Below are positions 56,756 to 64,000 of a DNA stretch of 64,000 nucleotides, piece after piece. The notes under the pieces were generated by a model. It worked only from the letters and a program-made list of their open reading frames with translations, made no database searches and had not been told where the DNA came from. Every line of letters starts with the position of its first letter. Positions within the stretch are counted from its first letter, which is position 1. The position numbers and the translations under genes were made by a program. Source of the DNA: Marinobacterium sp. xm-d-530 (GTDB lineage: Bacteria > Pseudomonadota > Gammaproteobacteria > Pseudomonadales > Balneatricaceae); the NCBI RefSeq assembly GCF_013283365.1, contig NZ_WBYM01000005.1:186001-250000 (forward strand), given 5' to 3'.

Positions 56756-57175
56756 TTAGCGATTAAACAGACGCTGCTCAAACTGATGATTGAGTTGAGC
56801 GTCTGTCTCTTTGAGATCAGTTACAACACTAAACCGAGTCACCTCACCATGCGTGAACGGAAAATTAGCCGTGTACATGATGCGCATCCCTTCATAAAAC
56901 TCACGCATCTCCAATACCACGTCTCCTGTTGATCCTGACACTCTTACCTTTGGATCCTCAAATTGATAAGAACCGAAGGTCACAGGATCAACGCAAGTGA
57001 TCGTCAAGTAGCCCAATGAGGGCTTACGTTCGAATCCATATAGATCTGCCACATGTTCGGAAAGCTCTTCACTCGCAGAAACATAGGTTTTAACCTTACA
57101 ATCTTCTGCCCATACACCGGTTGAAACAAAGGCTAAAGAGCCAGCAAATAGTGAAGCAATTACCTGTTTTTTCAT
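56756..57175 (-). CDS. Exported protein, unknown function
   Basis: A 139-residue protein with a signal peptide ending VWA-ED near 23, two cysteines (C26, C61) that could form a disulfide, and mostly beta-type sequence. I know no family. It is 11 bases after the CMD-family gene on the same strand and convergent with the usp gene. Confidence 0.65.
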   Translation of the reverse strand: MKKQVIASLFAGSLAFVSTGVWAEDCKVKTYVSASEELSEHVADLYGFERKPSLGYLTITCVDPVTFGSYQFEDPKVRVSGSTGDVVLEMREFYEGMRIMYTANFPFTHGEVTRFSVVTDLKETDAQLNHQFEQRLFNR

Positions 57176-57186
57176 AACAATCCTTA

Positions 57187-57753
57187 CTAGCGACCTAAAC
57201 TGTAAAATTCATCATTAGGGCGCAAACTCATGACATTGGCCATGCGATTAGAGAAGCCAAACAACCCTGTGATTGAAGTGATATCCCAAATATCATCATC
57301 ACTGAACCCCTGAGCATGCAGCCTATCAAAGTCTGCCTCACCGACCTCATTAGCTGATTGAGCTACCTTCATGGCAAAGTCCAACATAGCGCGCTGGCGT
57401 TCAGTAATATCTGCTTTACGGTAATTAGCGACTATCTGATCGGCAATCAATGGATTTTTCGCACGTATTCTCAAAATTGCGCCGTGCGCAACAACACAGT
57501 ATTGGCACTGATTAAGACTACTAGTGGCTACCACAATCATCTCACGCTCAGCCTTTGTCAGCCCCGATTCCCGCTCCATAAGCGCATCGTGATAAGCAAT
57601 GAACGCACGGAACTCGTCTGGCCTCCTAGCCAATGCCAGAAAAACATTAGGAACAAAACCGGACTTTTCCTGAACCGTTAAAATAAGATCACGGATATCC
57701 TCAGGTAGATCCTTTATATCAGGGGTACTAAAAACACTAATCTGATTACTCAT
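57187..57753 (-). CDS. Carboxymuconolactone decarboxylase/AhpD-like peroxidase-related protein
   Basis: A 188-residue protein of the CMD fold, with NQCQYCVVAHGAILR near 83-97: the Cys-x-x-Cys...His centre of AhpD-like peroxidases. ATG 57753 chosen; the longer frame to 57882 runs into the divergent regulator gene and has no family match. It may protect against peroxides. Confidence 0.86.
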   Translation of the reverse strand: MSNQISVFSTPDIKDLPEDIRDLILTVQEKSGFVPNVFLALARRPDEFRAFIAYHDALMERESGLTKAEREMIVVATSSLNQCQYCVVAHGAILRIRAKNPLIADQIVANYRKADITERQRAMLDFAMKVAQSANEVGEADFDRLHAQGFSDDDIWDITSITGLFGFSNRMANVMSLRPNDEFYSLGR

Positions 57754-57868
57754 TAGAAGAGACTCATATTCTAAATTTTTACTATTTATACCAGAAACAT
57801 GATCTGTGCTGTATTGAACTGATTCAATCAGTGCTAGGATAAATCTATAGGATAAAGTAGATAGAACA

Positions 57869-58273
57869 ATGACAGATGACACCCGAAAGCCAAGAATACT
57901 TATAGTTGAAGACGATGAATTTTCTCAAGATTTCATCAGTGGAGCCCTAGATACACTGGCTGAAGTGAGTATCGCAAACAGTGGCGAACAGGCGCTTCAA
58001 AAATTGAGTGACACCGGTCAATTGCCAGATTTAGTGGTTGTCGACATTGTCATGTATGCAATGAACGGTATCGAGATTACCCGTTATATTCGCCATGATT
58101 TGAGTGAATATAAAATACCTGTCTTTGTTCTGTCTTCACACGCTGATGCAGCAATGGAGAGAATTGCCTACAGTGCTGGTGCTACCGTGGTGTGTAAGAA
58201 AGGACTATCATCACAAGCTTTGTTACAGCGCATTCGCGGGCTTCTGGATATTTCATTTAATCCCCACTCTTAA
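57869..58273 (+). CDS. Single-domain response regulator
   Basis: A 134-residue REC domain without an output domain: VEDDEF near 13-18, phospho-acceptor Asp in VVVDIVM near 57, SS near 88 and Lys in VCKKG near 109. No kinase gene is nearby. It may be a CheY-like phosphate relay member. Confidence 0.88.
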   Translation: MTDDTRKPRILIVEDDEFSQDFISGALDTLAEVSIANSGEQALQKLSDTGQLPDLVVVDIVMYAMNGIEITRYIRHDLSEYKIPVFVLSSHADAAMERIAYSAGATVVCKKGLSSQALLQRIRGLLDISFNPHS

Positions 58274-58371
58274 GAAACATTGCGTACACAGGTATATTGG
58301 ACCGTCAATAACTACTAAAAATCTTATTCCAACCGCACTACTCATTGCACTATGGGTGGTTCGTTAACGGA

Positions 58372-59817
58372 TTAGGATTGGCGTTTCTGCATCGCCATAA
58401 AGTGCTCTATCCCTTTGATTTGATCTTCAGCGTGGTGGTTTACATACAAGACGGTCGTCTCGTTACCCTCACAGATCTTCTCAATCAGAGCCAATACCAA
58501 CTGTCGGTTCATATCATCTAGCCCTAGACAGGGCTCATCCAGAATTAATAGCGGTGGATGTTTTACCATGGCGCGCGCAATCAACAAGAGTCGCTGATCA
58601 CCGTAAGAGAGCTTGTTGAACGGCACATCGGCGCGATCCTGCATACCCAGCAGTGCAAGCCACTGATCGGCAATCATCTTCTGATTATCGGTTGATTTGG
58701 TGTACATACCAATGCTGTCAAAGAAGCCCGAGATAATGACATTTTTACAACTGATGCTGACACGATACTCCCATTGCAGTGCGGTCGACACATAACCAAT
58801 AAACTGCTTAATCTGCCAGATACTCTCGCCGTTACCGCGCTGAAAACCGAACACAAAGATGTCGTTGACGTAACACTGCGGGTGATCGCCAGTAATCAAT
58901 GAGAGCACACCTGTTTTACCACTGCCGTTTGGACCGCTCAGTTGCCAATGTTGGCCAGGATTTATCGTCCAGTTGAAGCCCTCAACAATTACTGCATCAC
59001 TGTATTTGATCGAGATATCGGTCAGTTTGACCAGTGGATCATTCGGATTCAGTTCTGGAAGCGGGTTAGCAGGATCCGCCGGTGGAACCTCTAGATCTGT
59101 CGTTTTCAAGTGAAGCAGTTGGTATAGCTCTGCATAAGCCGATTCATCGCTGCGATCGACCTGAAACGCCAGACGGCCGGCATCATTACCCACTTTCTCC
59201 ATGTAAGCGACATGCGTAATAAAATCGGGCATCTCATCGAAGCGGTTTAACACCAGTATCATCGGCGTTGTATCAATGATGCTTGCTAAATGCTTCTGCA
59301 GCATCGCAAGCGTATCAGCATCTAACCCATCAAAGGGTTCATCTAAGATCAACAGTTCAGGGTTGTTGGCCAACGCACGCACCAACATCATCTTTCGGCT
59401 CTCACCGGTCGAGAGCTTGCGGAATGCTCTATCCAACAGGGGTGACAGACCGAACTGCTCGACTAATTCAGCCGCTAATAGTTGATCTTCACAGTGTTCA
59501 AAGATCATCTCTCGAACGGGTGTTCCTTCTGAGATGACATCTAAAATATCCGCGTCGTCCTTTTTCAGCTCCTGCTTGATCAATTCAGCCTGTGCTTCGA
59601 ATGAGACGAGTCCAACTCTGTTTGGGACTCCCTCTATGGATCCATTCAATGCATCACCAAACCCTGCTAACACCGCTGCAAGCGCCGACTTACCAGAACC
59701 ATTGGTACCGGTGATGACCCAATGCTGATTGGGCTCAATGGTCCAATCGACCCCTTTAAGGTCAAAGCGTTCATCAAAGTTTACGTCAAGGTTTTCAATG
59801 TGAATGGATGTCGACAT
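58372..59817 (-). CDS. modF: ModF-like double ABC ATPase
   Basis: A 481-residue protein with two ABC domains: Walker A GTNGSGKS near 35-42 with signature LSTGESRKMMLVRAL, and GPNGSGKTG near 298-306 with LSYGDQRLLLIARAM. Walker B regions LLILDEPFDGLD and LLILDEPCLGLDD are present. No membrane part and no transporter genes are near, as for E. coli ModF, whose role is unclear. AGGAA precedes the start. Confidence 0.88.
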   Translation of the reverse strand: MSTSIHIENLDVNFDERFDLKGVDWTIEPNQHWVITGTNGSGKSALAAVLAGFGDALNGSIEGVPNRVGLVSFEAQAELIKQELKKDDADILDVISEGTPVREMIFEHCEDQLLAAELVEQFGLSPLLDRAFRKLSTGESRKMMLVRALANNPELLILDEPFDGLDADTLAMLQKHLASIIDTTPMILVLNRFDEMPDFITHVAYMEKVGNDAGRLAFQVDRSDESAYAELYQLLHLKTTDLEVPPADPANPLPELNPNDPLVKLTDISIKYSDAVIVEGFNWTINPGQHWQLSGPNGSGKTGVLSLITGDHPQCYVNDIFVFGFQRGNGESIWQIKQFIGYVSTALQWEYRVSISCKNVIISGFFDSIGMYTKSTDNQKMIADQWLALLGMQDRADVPFNKLSYGDQRLLLIARAMVKHPPLLILDEPCLGLDDMNRQLVLALIEKICEGNETTVLYVNHHAEDQIKGIEHFMAMQKRQS

Positions 59818-59856
59818 GGGGATTCCTAATCAACAAATAGAGTTTATAAAAAGCAT

Positions 59857-59890
59857 AAAGCCGAGTACTCCTTGCGAGGCACTCGGCTTT
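59857..59890 (-). terminator. Terminator of ilvC
   Basis: AAAGCCGAGT, 14-base loop, ACTCGGCTTT lies 24 bases after ilvC. The T-run on the minus strand is short, so strength is moderate. Confidence 0.72.
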
Positions 59891-59914
59891 GAGTCGTTTA
59901 AATTTTATCTAAAA

Positions 59915-61387
59915 TTAAACGATCTTCTTCATGTCAGCCATGTGGCCACGAAGAACTGTACCGATCGCTTCAACTGGGTGAGCGCGTAGTGCAGCGTTAA
60001 CTTCGATTAGACGAGCGTTATCTACGCCGTTGTCGTCAAGATCTAGGCCTTTACCGATAACGTCAGACTTGATGCCCTTCATGAAGTCAGCTAGTAGCGG
60101 AACACACGCGTGGTTGTATAGGTAACAGCCGTACTCTGCAGTATCAGAGATTGTTGCGTTCATTTCGTAAAGCTTCTTACGAGCGATAGTGTTTGCGATT
60201 AGTGGAGTCTCGTGAAGTGACTCGTAGTACGCAGACTCAGCGATGATACCAGCAGCCGTCATTGTTTCGAATGCAAGCTCAACACCTGCTTTGACCATAG
60301 CAACCATAAGGATGCCTTTGTCGAAGTACTCTTGCTCAGAGATCTCTACGTCGCCTGCTGGAGTCTTCTCGAAGTTAGTCTCTGCAGTCTCTGCACGCCA
60401 TTTAAGAAGATTAGCGTCATCGTTCGCCCAATCCTCCATCATGACACGTGAGAAAGTGCCGTCGATGATGTCATCCTGGTGCTTGTTGTAAAGCGGACGC
60501 ATGATCACTTTTAGCTCTTCAGCAAGGTCGAAACACTTGATCTTAGCTGGGTTAGATAGACGGTCTAGCATGTTGGTAACGCCGCCGTACTTAAGTGCTT
60601 CAGTGATGGTTTCCCAACCGTACTGAATCAACTTAGATGCGTAACCAGCGTCGATACCCTCTTCAACCATCTTGTCGAAACATAGGATCGAACCAGTCTG
60701 CAACATACCACAAAGGATAGTCTGTTCACCCATAAGGTCAGACTTAACTTCTGCGATGAACGATGACATTAGAACGCCCGCTTTGTGACCGCCAGTACCT
60801 ACAGCGTAAGCTTTAGCCAGTGCTAGACCTTCACCCTTAGGATCGTTATCTTCGTGAACCGCGATCAGTGTAGGTACACCGAAGCCACGCACGTACTCAG
60901 CACGTACTTCTGAACCAGGACACTTAGGTGCAACCATGATAACGGTTAGGTCGTCACGGATCTGCATACCCTCTTCAACGATGTTGAAACCGTGTGAGTA
61001 AGATAGGCAAGCGCCCTCTTTCATCAGAGGCATCACCGCGTTAACAACGGCTGTGTGCTGCTTATCTGGAGTTAGGTTAAGTACGACGTCTGCAGTAGGA
61101 ATAAGCTCTTCGTAAGTACCAACAGTGAAACCGTTGTCCGTTGCGTTTTTCCATGACTGACGCTTTTCAGCAATCGCTTCAGGACGCAGAGCGTAAGAGA
61201 CATCTAGGCCTGAGTCGCGTAGGTTAAGACCCTGGTTAAGGCCTTGCGCACCACAACCTATTACAACCATTTTTTTGCCTTTAAGCGCTTCAACGCCATC
61301 AGCAAATTCAGACATATCCATGAAACGGCACTTTGCCAGTTCCGCTAGCTGCTCACGTAGTGGCAGTGTATTGAAGTAGTTAGCCAT
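59915..61387 (-). CDS. ilvC: Ketol-acid reductoisomerase, long (class II) form
   Basis: IlvC, 490 residues, makes dihydroxy acids in branched-chain amino acid synthesis. It is the long form with a duplicated C-terminal domain, as in E. coli. NADPH-binding [17 protein letters not shown] near 44-60 and the acidic Mg-binding region [17 protein letters not shown] are present. It is divergent from its regulator ilvY. Confidence 0.97.
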   Translation of the reverse strand: MANYFNTLPLREQLAELAKCRFMDMSEFADGVEALKGKKMVVIGCGAQGLNQGLNLRDSGLDVSYALRPEAIAEKRQSWKNATDNGFTVGTYEELIPTADVVLNLTPDKQHTAVVNAVMPLMKEGACLSYSHGFNIVEEGMQIRDDLTVIMVAPKCPGSEVRAEYVRGFGVPTLIAVHEDNDPKGEGLALAKAYAVGTGGHKAGVLMSSFIAEVKSDLMGEQTILCGMLQTGSILCFDKMVEEGIDAGYASKLIQYGWETITEALKYGGVTNMLDRLSNPAKIKCFDLAEELKVIMRPLYNKHQDDIIDGTFSRVMMEDWANDDANLLKWRAETAETNFEKTPAGDVEISEQEYFDKGILMVAMVKAGVELAFETMTAAGIIAESAYYESLHETPLIANTIARKKLYEMNATISDTAEYGCYLYNHACVPLLADFMKGIKSDVIGKGLDLDDNGVDNARLIEVNAALRAHPVEAIGTVLRGHMADMKKIV

Positions 61388-61563
61388 GCTAAACAGATCC
61401 TCATTTAATTGGGAGGTGCGTCGTTGAACGACACGGACAACTGACTAGAGTTCTAATCAAAGTGGGCAGATTATAAGCAAAACCAATAGTTTCTTAAATT
61501 GATATATTTGCAACACAACATCCCGATTTGCGCAACAATAGACAATTTAGATAGACTACCCCC
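61388..61563. promoter_or_regulatory. Divergent ilvC/ilvY control region
   Basis: The 176-base gap contains TTGCAAC (61508-61514) and TTGCGCAA (61528-61535, a perfect palindrome), spaced 20 bases start to start. This fits tandem LysR-type IlvY operators covering the ilvY promoter and activating ilvC. Confidence 0.55.
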
Positions 61564-62439
61564 ATGAATTTAAAGAATCTGAAACAGTTTTTAGCATTGG
61601 CCGACACTCTGCACTTTGGACGGGCCAGTGAAGAGTGCCATGTCAGTCTATCAGCCCTCTCTCGAAACATTCGCCAACTCGAAGAGGAGCTGGGCGTAGA
61701 ACTGTTCAAACGTGATAATCGGACTGTAGTTCTTACCCAAGAGGGGCAACGCTTTCTACAGTACGCCCGCGAAACTTACAGTCAGTGGAATATTATTCGC
61801 AGCGAATTGACGGACAAAACAGGACAGCTCAGCGGTGAGATCAGTATCTACTGCTCGGTAACAGCTAGTTACAGCTTCCTGTACGAATTGTTAAACCGCT
61901 TTCGCCAAGTACATCCGCATATCGAGATTAAGCTTCATACAGGGGACCCTGATCGCGCCATTGCACGTATCCAAGAGGGTATAGAGGAGATCACCATTGC
62001 CGCTCAACCCGACAACCTGAGCAAAAGCCTCTCATTTAAACCGATTACCCAATCTCCCTTAGTATTTATTGCACCGGCAGAGGCACAACCCAACTTACCC
62101 AACAGCTCACCACAAAGCGTTGAGGATTGGCAGAGCACCCCTATGATTCTCTCTGAAGCGGGTGTTGCTCGAAGTCGGGTCGACGACTGGTTAAACGAGC
62201 AAGGCATCACACCCAATATCTATGCTCAGGTTGCAGGTAACGAGGCGATCGTCAGCATGGTGAGCTTGGGGTTCGGCATTGGTGTCGTGCCCAAAATTGT
62301 TTTGGATAACAGTCCACTGGTCGAGCGAATCAGAATACTGGATGTACAACCCGCTCTAAAACCCTATGAGATCGGACTATTTACACTAACACGTAGCTTA
62401 AAAAACCCATTGATTGAAGCGTTCTGGGAGCTAAGCTAA
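61564..62439 (+). CDS. ilvY: LysR-type regulator IlvY
   Basis: IlvY, 291 residues, activates ilvC when its substrates accumulate. N-terminal winged helix LKQFLALADTLHFGRASEECHVSLSALSRNIRQLEEELGVELF and a periplasmic-binding-type effector domain. Divergent position to ilvC is the standard arrangement. Confidence 0.95.
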   Translation: MNLKNLKQFLALADTLHFGRASEECHVSLSALSRNIRQLEEELGVELFKRDNRTVVLTQEGQRFLQYARETYSQWNIIRSELTDKTGQLSGEISIYCSVTASYSFLYELLNRFRQVHPHIEIKLHTGDPDRAIARIQEGIEEITIAAQPDNLSKSLSFKPITQSPLVFIAPAEAQPNLPNSSPQSVEDWQSTPMILSEAGVARSRVDDWLNEQGITPNIYAQVAGNEAIVSMVSLGFGIGVVPKIVLDNSPLVERIRILDVQPALKPYEIGLFTLTRSLKNPLIEAFWELS

Positions 62440-63131
62440 TGATGAAACTGATCGCTGTTGCATTTCTGCTTCTCACCACTCCTCTTCAAGCCGCCAGTTT
62501 CAGGGAGACCTGGCAAGCACTGTTCAGTGAACAGTATTCAGAAGCTATCGCCGGTGCTCGTGATATTCAGCTCAATGAAGACCCCAGAGGCAATTTTCTG
62601 TTTGGTTATATGTATCTGTTTGGTAAAGGGCTGGAACAAGATCCTGTTAAGGCTGAATCCTATTTCAAACGCGCCTCGGAGGCCGGCTTTAATGGTGCAA
62701 CCTTTCGATTGGGAAAGATGTACCGGGAGGGACACCCTGGCGTACCGAAACAGACAGCACTGGCCTATCAGCTCATTTCACAAGCCGCTGAAAAAGGCGG
62801 ACCCAACGCACAGTTCAACTTAGCGCAGATGGTCGAAAACGGGGAAGGTACCGAGATCGATTGGGAGAGAGCGTTTAAGCTATACCAAGGCGCAGCTTCC
62901 AAAAAACACGCCTTCGCGCACTGGAATCTAGGCTACTACTACCTCACTGGAAGAGTCGTTGCTAAAGACGTCAATAAAGCGTCTGAACACTTTGAGACCG
63001 CCTTCAAGGAGGGATCTTCCAAATGGCTAGCAATTGAGATTAATAGGCGCTTGATTGAAGATATAGCCCCTGAGATTAGAGGGATACTAGAAGAACAACT
63101 CATCACCCTGTCTCGCAGCCCCCGTGACTGA
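62439..63131 (+). CDS. Sel1-repeat (TPR-like) exported protein
   Basis: A 230-residue protein with signal peptide (ends LQA near 20) and about four Sel1 repeats (NFLFGYMYLFGKGLEQD, ATFRLGKMYREGH, AQFNLAQMVENGEG, AHWNLGYYYLTG). It overlaps the ilvY stop by one base (ATG 62439 or 62442). Such proteins act as protein-binding scaffolds; target unknown. Confidence 0.88.
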   Translation: MMKLIAVAFLLLTTPLQAASFRETWQALFSEQYSEAIAGARDIQLNEDPRGNFLFGYMYLFGKGLEQDPVKAESYFKRASEAGFNGATFRLGKMYREGHPGVPKQTALAYQLISQAAEKGGPNAQFNLAQMVENGEGTEIDWERAFKLYQGAASKKHAFAHWNLGYYYLTGRVVAKDVNKASEHFETAFKEGSSKWLAIEINRRLIEDIAPEIRGILEEQLITLSRSPRD

Positions 63132-63454
63132 CTTCAGTCTGTCATCGGCTCTATGAGCGTTTTCCAGACAACCCAATTAACCGGACAGCGGATGACAGGC
63201 TAAAGCCAGTCACCGGAAAACAAAAAGGGCCACCCTAACGGGTGACTTTATTCCTGTTGGAGCGATTTTGAGCACAGCGAAAAGTCGCGAATTTGAGATG
63301 AGAGGATTACGAAACAGATCCCTGTATTTCGCCCCTTCGGGGCCGCGCTTTGATCGCCTGCGACGTGACTGACTTCAGTCTGTCATCGGCTTTATGAGCG
63401 TTTTCCAGAGGGTCCATTTAAGCCAACAGCGGATGACAGGCTAAAGCCAGTCAC
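63124..63454. repeat. Duplicated type B module, 241-bp offset
   Basis: The module GTGACTGACTTCAGTCTGTCATCGGC, TATGAGCGTTTTCCAGA, AGCGGATGACAGGCTAAAGCCAGTCAC occurs at 63124-63213 and again at 63365-63454. Between them is a diverged type A part (about 63256-63292) and a GCCCC/GGGGC stem near 63332-63344. With the terminator below this fills the 370-base gap between the Sel1 and tRNA genes. Confidence 0.88.
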
Positions 63455-63457
63455 CAG

Positions 63458-63497
63458 AAACACAAAGGGCCACCCTAACGGGTGGCCCTTTGTGTTT
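63458..63497. terminator. Perfect 18-bp palindromic hairpin
   Basis: AAACACAAAGGGCCACCC, loop TAAC, then the exact complement. It is symmetric, so it should stop transcription from both sides, including tRNA-Pro/merR on the minus strand. A damaged copy lies at about 63221-63250. Confidence 0.88.
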
Positions 63498-63500
63498 GTA

Positions 63501-63577
63501 TGGTCGGAATGAGAGGATTCGAACCTCCGACCCCCTGCACCCCATGCAGGTGCGCTACCAGGCTGCGCTACATTCCG
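63501..63577 (-). tRNA. tRNA-Pro (anticodon GGG)
   Basis: A 77-base cloverleaf on the minus strand: acceptor CGGAATG/CATTCCG, anticodon loop ATGGGGT, encoded CCA. It follows the merR gene, as in Pseudomonas relatives. Confidence 0.95.
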
Positions 63578-63622
63578 GAAACTTGGCGCGCATGTTACAG
63601 GATGCGCTTTCGGGTTTAAAGC

Positions 63623-63970
63623 CTAGTTGGCGTTAATTCTCATCGATTTAAGAATATCTTCCAGCTCGGTAATCGATTGGCGAATCAACTGCTTATACCG
63701 CCCTTGATCATCGTGTGTATTACCTGCTGTCAGATACTGTTTTGCTCCAGCAATAGTAAGGCCTTGTTCGTAGAGAAGGCCCTTGATTTCACGAATCAGA
63801 AGAATGTCTTGGTGCTGATAGTAGCGGCGATTACTGCGTTTAACCGGCTCAATTTGTTCGAACTCTTGCTCCCAGTAGCGAAGCACATGAGGCTTTAGAT
63901 CACACAACTTGCTGACTTCACCAATCGTAAAGTAACGCTTGGTTGGGATGGTAGGAAGATCGCTCGACAT
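63623..63970 (-). CDS. MerR-family regulator
   Basis: A 115-residue protein: winged helix RYFTIGEVSKLCDLKPHVLRYWEQEF near 12-37, then a helical dimer segment ending near 110. No metal-binding cysteine tail. This is the conserved MerR-like protein found after ihfA in Pseudomonas relatives; role unknown. The ATG overlaps the preceding stop (TAATG). Confidence 0.9.
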   Translation of the reverse strand: MSSDLPTIPTKRYFTIGEVSKLCDLKPHVLRYWEQEFEQIEPVKRSNRRYYQHQDILLIREIKGLLYEQGLTIAGAKQYLTAGNTHDDQGRYKQLIRQSITELEDILKSMRINAN

Positions 63971-64000
63971 TATTGTTGCTTAGCTGAATGCAGCTCTACT
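63970..64000 (-). CDS. ihfA: Probable 3' end of ihfA (partial)
   Basis: Only about nine codons are visible (VELHSAKQQ then TAA). Position before the MerR-like gene and the one-base overlap suggest the C-terminus of integration host factor alpha. The evidence is mostly context. Confidence 0.4.
   Translation of the reverse strand, partial: VELHSAKQQ

Overview
The window comes from the chromosome of a marine-type gammaproteobacterium. Its gene sets resemble Oceanospirillales and Pseudomonas relatives: the merR and tRNA-Pro(GGG) segment beside a probable ihfA end, divergent ilvC/ilvY, mksFEB, and YcaO of the E. coli type. The genus cannot be fixed from the sequence. I see no prophage, integrase, intact insertion sequence, CRISPR array or rRNA operon. 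Codon use looks uniform, so this is mostly core or long-resident genome.

Layout. 1-2.7 kb: the 3' end of a FAN1-type VRR-NUC nuclease gene and an overlapping XPD-type helicase with an N-terminal nuclease-like domain. 2.7-21.4 kb: one large nitrogen-scavenging block. The minus strand carries urtABCDE-ureD (urea import plus urease activation), ureABCE-orf70-ureFG (urease), an NCS2 purine permease, a GntR regulator and hiuH. The plus strand carries puuE-uraD-alc-allA-puuD. Together they import purines, oxidise urate to allantoin, split it to glyoxylate and urea, and hydrolyse urea to ammonia. Three sites with exact -24/-12 sigma-54 spacing (urtA, ureA, permease), with NtrC-like sites upstream, suggest control by nitrogen limitation. 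GTATAC-centred palindromes between hiuH and puuE look like operators of the local GntR protein.

22.7-27.7 kb: a thiosulfate-oxidation cluster transcribed soxC-D-X-Y-Z-A-K. soxB lies apart at 35.2 kb, beside a divergent HupE/UreJ-type membrane protein gene. With soxCD present, complete oxidation of thiosulfate to sulfate is expected. 28-39 kb: housekeeping genes (ttcA, yqaA-like, recQ, a UPF0149 gene, a VOC protein, a glycine-zipper lipoprotein, a DUF465 gene, aroA). 39.5-47.3 kb: a bolA-family gene, a DUF3422 gene and the SMC-like condensin operon mksF-E-B, with no adjacent mksG/jetD. 47.6-53.2 kb: an Orn/Lys/Arg decarboxylase, a RluA-type pseudouridine synthase, a LON-domain protein, and a GAPDH whose sequence resembles the arsenate-linked (ArsJ-associated) type. 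53.3-64 kb: an unlisted 38-residue membrane peptide gene with its own ribosome binding site and terminator, ycaO, a four-tRNA cluster (Asn, Pro, Pro, Thr), a ModF-like ATPase, ilvC/ilvY, a Sel1 protein, tRNA-Pro(GGG) and a MerR regulator.

Two families of short palindromic REP-like repeats sit at the 3' ends of genes throughout, including a 90-bp-period tandem array near 14.1-14.4 kb. The most notable observations are an in-frame amber codon after codon 15 of the purine permease reading frame, the sigma-54/NtrC layout, the 38-residue peptide gene, the condensin operon without its nuclease partner, and a repeat that supplies the end of a helicase gene.
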